Shown: piece by piece, positions 61,185 through 64,000 of the stretch
Position numbering within the stretch: position 1 is the first letter of the stretch
How the letters are laid out: every line of letters begins with the position of its first letter
Source of the DNA: Sinohyriopsis cumingii
Taxonomy: Eukaryota > Mollusca > Bivalvia > Unionida > Unionidae
DNA: 64,000 nucleotides
Reading direction: 5' to 3'
NCBI GenBank assembly: GCA_028554795.2
Contig: JAPYKE020000037.1
Span: 6,430,001 to 6,494,000, forward strand
The notes under the pieces: generated by a model
What the model was told of the DNA's origin: nothing
What the model saw: the letters and a program-made list of their open reading frames with translations, nothing else
The model's database searches: none
Made by a program: the position numbers and the translations under genes

Positions 61185-61490
61185 ACTTACCCGTTTTTGT
61201 CCACCTGCTTGTTGAACCTACTCATAATATTCGGTTACATTAATCCTAATCCGGGTCCAAATTCTACAGCAGCATCGAGCAATTCCTCATACCATACGTC
61301 TAGCTCATCAGTTTCTCCTCGCAAAATACCTGACTTTTCACACCACCTGTCCACTAAGCACTATGACGTTCAAAATCTTTTGTTAAACTTTGATACATTG
61401 TACGAAAAATTGCATGTATTTTATATTTTGGCCTTCATTGAAACTTGGTGTATTCCCTCCGTTTCTTCTTGTGGCATTTCCCTCCAATTT
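61185..61490 (+). pseudogene. N-terminal fragment of a non-LTR retrotransposon with 2A-like end
   Basis: The frame reads LLNLLIIFGYINPNPGPNST, a Ser-rich stretch, then LLLNFDTLYEKLHVFYILAF and IETW. A hydrophobic leader ending in NPNPGP followed by a segment ending in AFxETW is the start of the endonuclease in CR1/Jockey-like LINEs, where 2A-like DxExNPGP sequences are known in molluscs and echinoderms. The frame breaks after 61490, so only the beginning of the APE domain is kept. Confidence 0.7.
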
Positions 61491-61674
61491 TAACACAGCC
61501 AATTTAGGAAACATCGTGTAGGTGATATTCAAGGTATGTGAGAGAAGAAAAACAACCGCTTCATTTCCAAAGGCGACATGATCTCGAACTAAATTCTTGT
61601 GAGTACTTATGGAGTGAACTTTCACCAACATACAAATACAATAGACATCGAAATGCAAACAACGCATATTCTTC

Positions 61675-62234
61675 AATGATGAATCTGAAAACCACCAATT
61701 GCTAGAAAAATTACAAGAAGCAAAGAAGGAAAATGATAAAATGAGAATTGATATGAAAGATTATGAGAGGAGATCAGAGCAAGCAAGTGCAGCTTCAAAC
61801 CAATTCGAACAATATTCGAGGAAGCTGAATATAAAGTTTTAGGGCTGGAGGAGGAGGAAAATGAAAATCTGAGATAGAGAATTCCGAAATTGGTGAAGGA
61901 AGTTACAAAAATTAATTTAGATAACAGGGACATAGTGGCTGTGCATAGGATTCCAGGTCGACAGGGACAACCAAGGCCAGTGATTGTCAGATTTTGGAGT
62001 CTGGATTGTAAACTTCCAATTATCAAGAAGCGGAAGGATTTTCTGCAGTACAAAGGAATTAGACTGGTAGAGGATGTAACCAGGATGAATACTGAACTTA
62101 TCAATAAATTATCTAGGCATCAAGAAATTGACAGTGCATGGTACTTTAATGGATCTTTGTATGGTAAAACCAAATCAGGAAAAAGGATAAAATTTGACAT
62201 CTATGATGAAATTGATGAGAAAATTAGATTATAA
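61675..62234 (+). pseudogene. LINE ORF1-like protein (coiled coil plus RRM-like region)
   Basis: The first frame, 61675-61840, reads ENHQLLEKLQEAKKENDKMR and goes on to FEQYSRKLNI: a coiled coil followed by the EQYSRKxNI motif common in LINE ORF1 proteins. A one-base shift near 61837 then opens KVLGLEEEENENLR. After a stop, the frame 61890-62234 reads DIVAVHRIPGRQGQPRPVIV, RFW, and KRKDFLQYKGIRLVEDVTRM, the RRM-like and C-terminal part. It belongs with the Tx1/L1-type ORF2 downstream, although nearly 700 bp separate them. Confidence 0.72.
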
Positions 62235-62279
62235 GTGTAATATGCAGTTCTGTGAACTTATGAAATTGACCGAATAGGT

Positions 62280-62650
62280 ATGTGAACTTTCGTTTTTATA
62301 CTCCTTTTTCTACTCTAATTTGTTTTAATATTTTGTTTATAAGACATATCTTTCTCTCACCAATTTTATCCTTAATTAATATGTTTGTTTATTCGCTGGT
62401 CCACTGTTATATCTCTCCCTAATAAATTATCACTAGTTTATAAATCATCTTTCACTCTTATACTCTCATATACACATTTACTCAGTTGTTTACTCATTTT
62501 TCTCAACATTACTCTTCCACGATAAATCTCTCAGTCTCACATTTTTTACTCATACATTCAATCACCCACCACTTCCATGTATGCGCTCTTTCACCCGTTC
62601 TTTTTCTTCCCTTTTACCCCTTCTTTCATTCATTAAATTGTAATTTATAT
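62280..62650 (+). other. pyrimidine-rich spacer between LINE ORF1 and ORF2
   Basis: About 370 nt strongly enriched in C and T on the plus strand (tcgtttttatactccttttt, ctttcacccgttctttttct). No open frame. Either a leader for ORF2 or foreign sequence between two LINE pieces. Confidence 0.6.
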
Positions 62651-62950
62651 TCTTTTTAATCTGTGCCGTTTGGTTTACAAAACTGTCTTAGCTCTGGAAA
62701 GGTCTGTCAGAGGTGCATAAGAGTTATCGCAAATGGAGTTGTTTCACTTGTTGTCCATAGTATACTGTATCAATGTTAAACGCAGCCAAAGCTACAGCAT
62801 TTACTGTAACACCATGGATGATTTTATTATGGATGTTTGTATTCTGTGTGAGTGTGAGTGTGAAAGTCATGCATATGATAAACACAAGGTGATAATTACT
62901 TCATACATTCCTGTACAAGAATATGTATGTGTAAAATTTCTGCTGTTTTC

Positions 62951-64000
62951 ATGGATAATAACATAAAAATTATATCTATTAATGTTAGAGGCCTGCAAGG
63001 TTCAGTCTTAAAACGAAGGGATATTTTACACTGGGTAAAACAAAAGAATGTATCTATAATATGCTTGCAAGAAACTCATAGTACAAAGAACGATGAAATA
63101 TATTGGGCAGCTGAATGGGGATACAAATGTATATTTAGCCACTGCTCTAGTAAGAGTGCTGGGGTTGCAATATTTTTTAGAAATACTTTTGAATTTATAA
63201 TTCATAGAGAAAGATGTGACAGTCAAGGGAGATTTATTATTTTAGATATTACAATTAATGGCAACAGAATAACCCTCGTGAATTTGTATGGTTATAATGA
63301 TGATAATCCTAGCTTTTTTAGAAAGTTAAAGGAGGAGACTTTATTTTTTGAGAACTCATCAATTATAATGTGCGGAGACTGGAATACTGTTCAAGACTTA
63401 GATTTGGATACTTATAATATTTTACATGACAAACACCAACAGTCTAGGGCAGCGATTCAAGACCTGAAAAACGAATTGGAATTAATTGATCCCTGGCGAA
63501 ATTCCAAACAAGACTTAAACGATGTATACCTGGAGGCAAAAATCTCCCTTGAAACAAAGTAGACTAGATTAATTTCTTGTATCGGATGACATTCATATGA
63601 ATACAGCTGATGCATGTATCTTACCAGGGTACAAGACTGATCATTCAGCTATTGTTCTGAGTGTGGCATTTTCAACGTTTCCAAGGAGAAAAGGATATTG
63701 GAAATTTAATACCCAACTGTTGAGGAACATTGAGTATACTGATTTGGTCAAAAAGTGTATAAATGACACTGTAAATGAATATTATGGAGGGGGAAATAAA
63801 GATGACTCTCTCCATGTTTCTCTTTCCTGTAACGACCAAATGTTCTTTGAAATTTTGAAAATGAAAATAAGATCTGAAACTATATGTTATTCTATTAGGA
63901 AATCAAAAGAGAAACGGGAAAAATTAAAGAAAATTGAGCAGGAAATAATAGAAATTCAGGGGGGACTGTCGAATAACATAAATGGGGAAATTCTGGAAAA
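62951..64000 (+). pseudogene. Tx1/L1-like LINE ORF2, endonuclease part, continues past the window
   Basis: From Met at 62951 the frame reads MDNNIKIISINVRGLQGSVL, CLQETHSTKN, AGVAIFFRN, LVNLYGYND and MCGDWNTVQDLDLD: the APE-type endonuclease with its Asn, Glu and Asp residues. The first frame ends at 63562. At about 63520 a frame change gives YTWRQKSPLKQSRLD, a stop, then FLVSDD and TDHSAIVLSV, with the catalytic His. The following charged segment (KSKEKREKLKKIEQEIIEIQ) is the linker that precedes the reverse transcriptase in this group; the RT lies beyond position 64000. One frame change and one stop mark a recently dead copy. Confidence 0.88.

Overview
This window is animal nuclear DNA. It is AT-rich, the genes are split by long introns with GT-AG borders, and the spacers are full of minisatellites, (TA)n runs, SINEs, LINE fragments and DNA transposons. 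Two tRNA-derived SINE families, a galactose-type C-type lectin, and CR1-like and Tx1/L1-like LINE remnants suggest a lophotrochozoan, most likely a mollusc. That placement is inference.

Region 1 (about 1-36,400, + strand) is the 3' part of a CAD gene, the multifunctional enzyme of de novo pyrimidine synthesis. Nine exons (5363-36066) encode the end of the interdomain linker and the complete aspartate transcarbamylase domain, about 346 residues, with all main catalytic motifs, ending at a TAA and followed by AATAAA signals. The earlier CAD domains lie outside the window. The introns hold many tandem repeats (29, 33, 38, 40, 48, 53, 60 and 87 bp units) and mobile elements: a degraded pogo/Tigger transposon, two solo LTRs of one family (one interrupted by a hAT transposon that itself holds a palindromic mini-element), a piggyBac-type MITE and SINEs.

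The most unusual signal concerns CAD splice sites. Three 3' splice sites (before the exons at 5363, 29198 and 31999) are preceded by imperfect copies of themselves, meaning acceptor plus the first 20-65 nt of the exon. At 28606-29197 there are ten such copies in a row, most with an intact AG. The tandem repeats therefore look partly grown from exon borders and create rows of decoy acceptors.

Region 2 (about 36,400-52,700) has no host gene that I can support. It holds minisatellites, a hAT-type MITE, SINEs and a decayed minus-strand LINE reverse transcriptase split by a SINE.

Region 3 (52,698-56,423, + strand) is a C-type lectin domain over three exons with six cysteines and QPD and WND motifs. 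Its first exon (signal peptide) was not found with confidence. A ~390 bp direct repeat lies in its second intron and again 3' of the gene.

Region 4 (57,500-64,000) contains LINE fragments: an RNase-H-like piece, an N-terminal piece with a 2A-like NPGP end, and a Tx1/L1-like element with ORF1 and an APE endonuclease that runs off the window.
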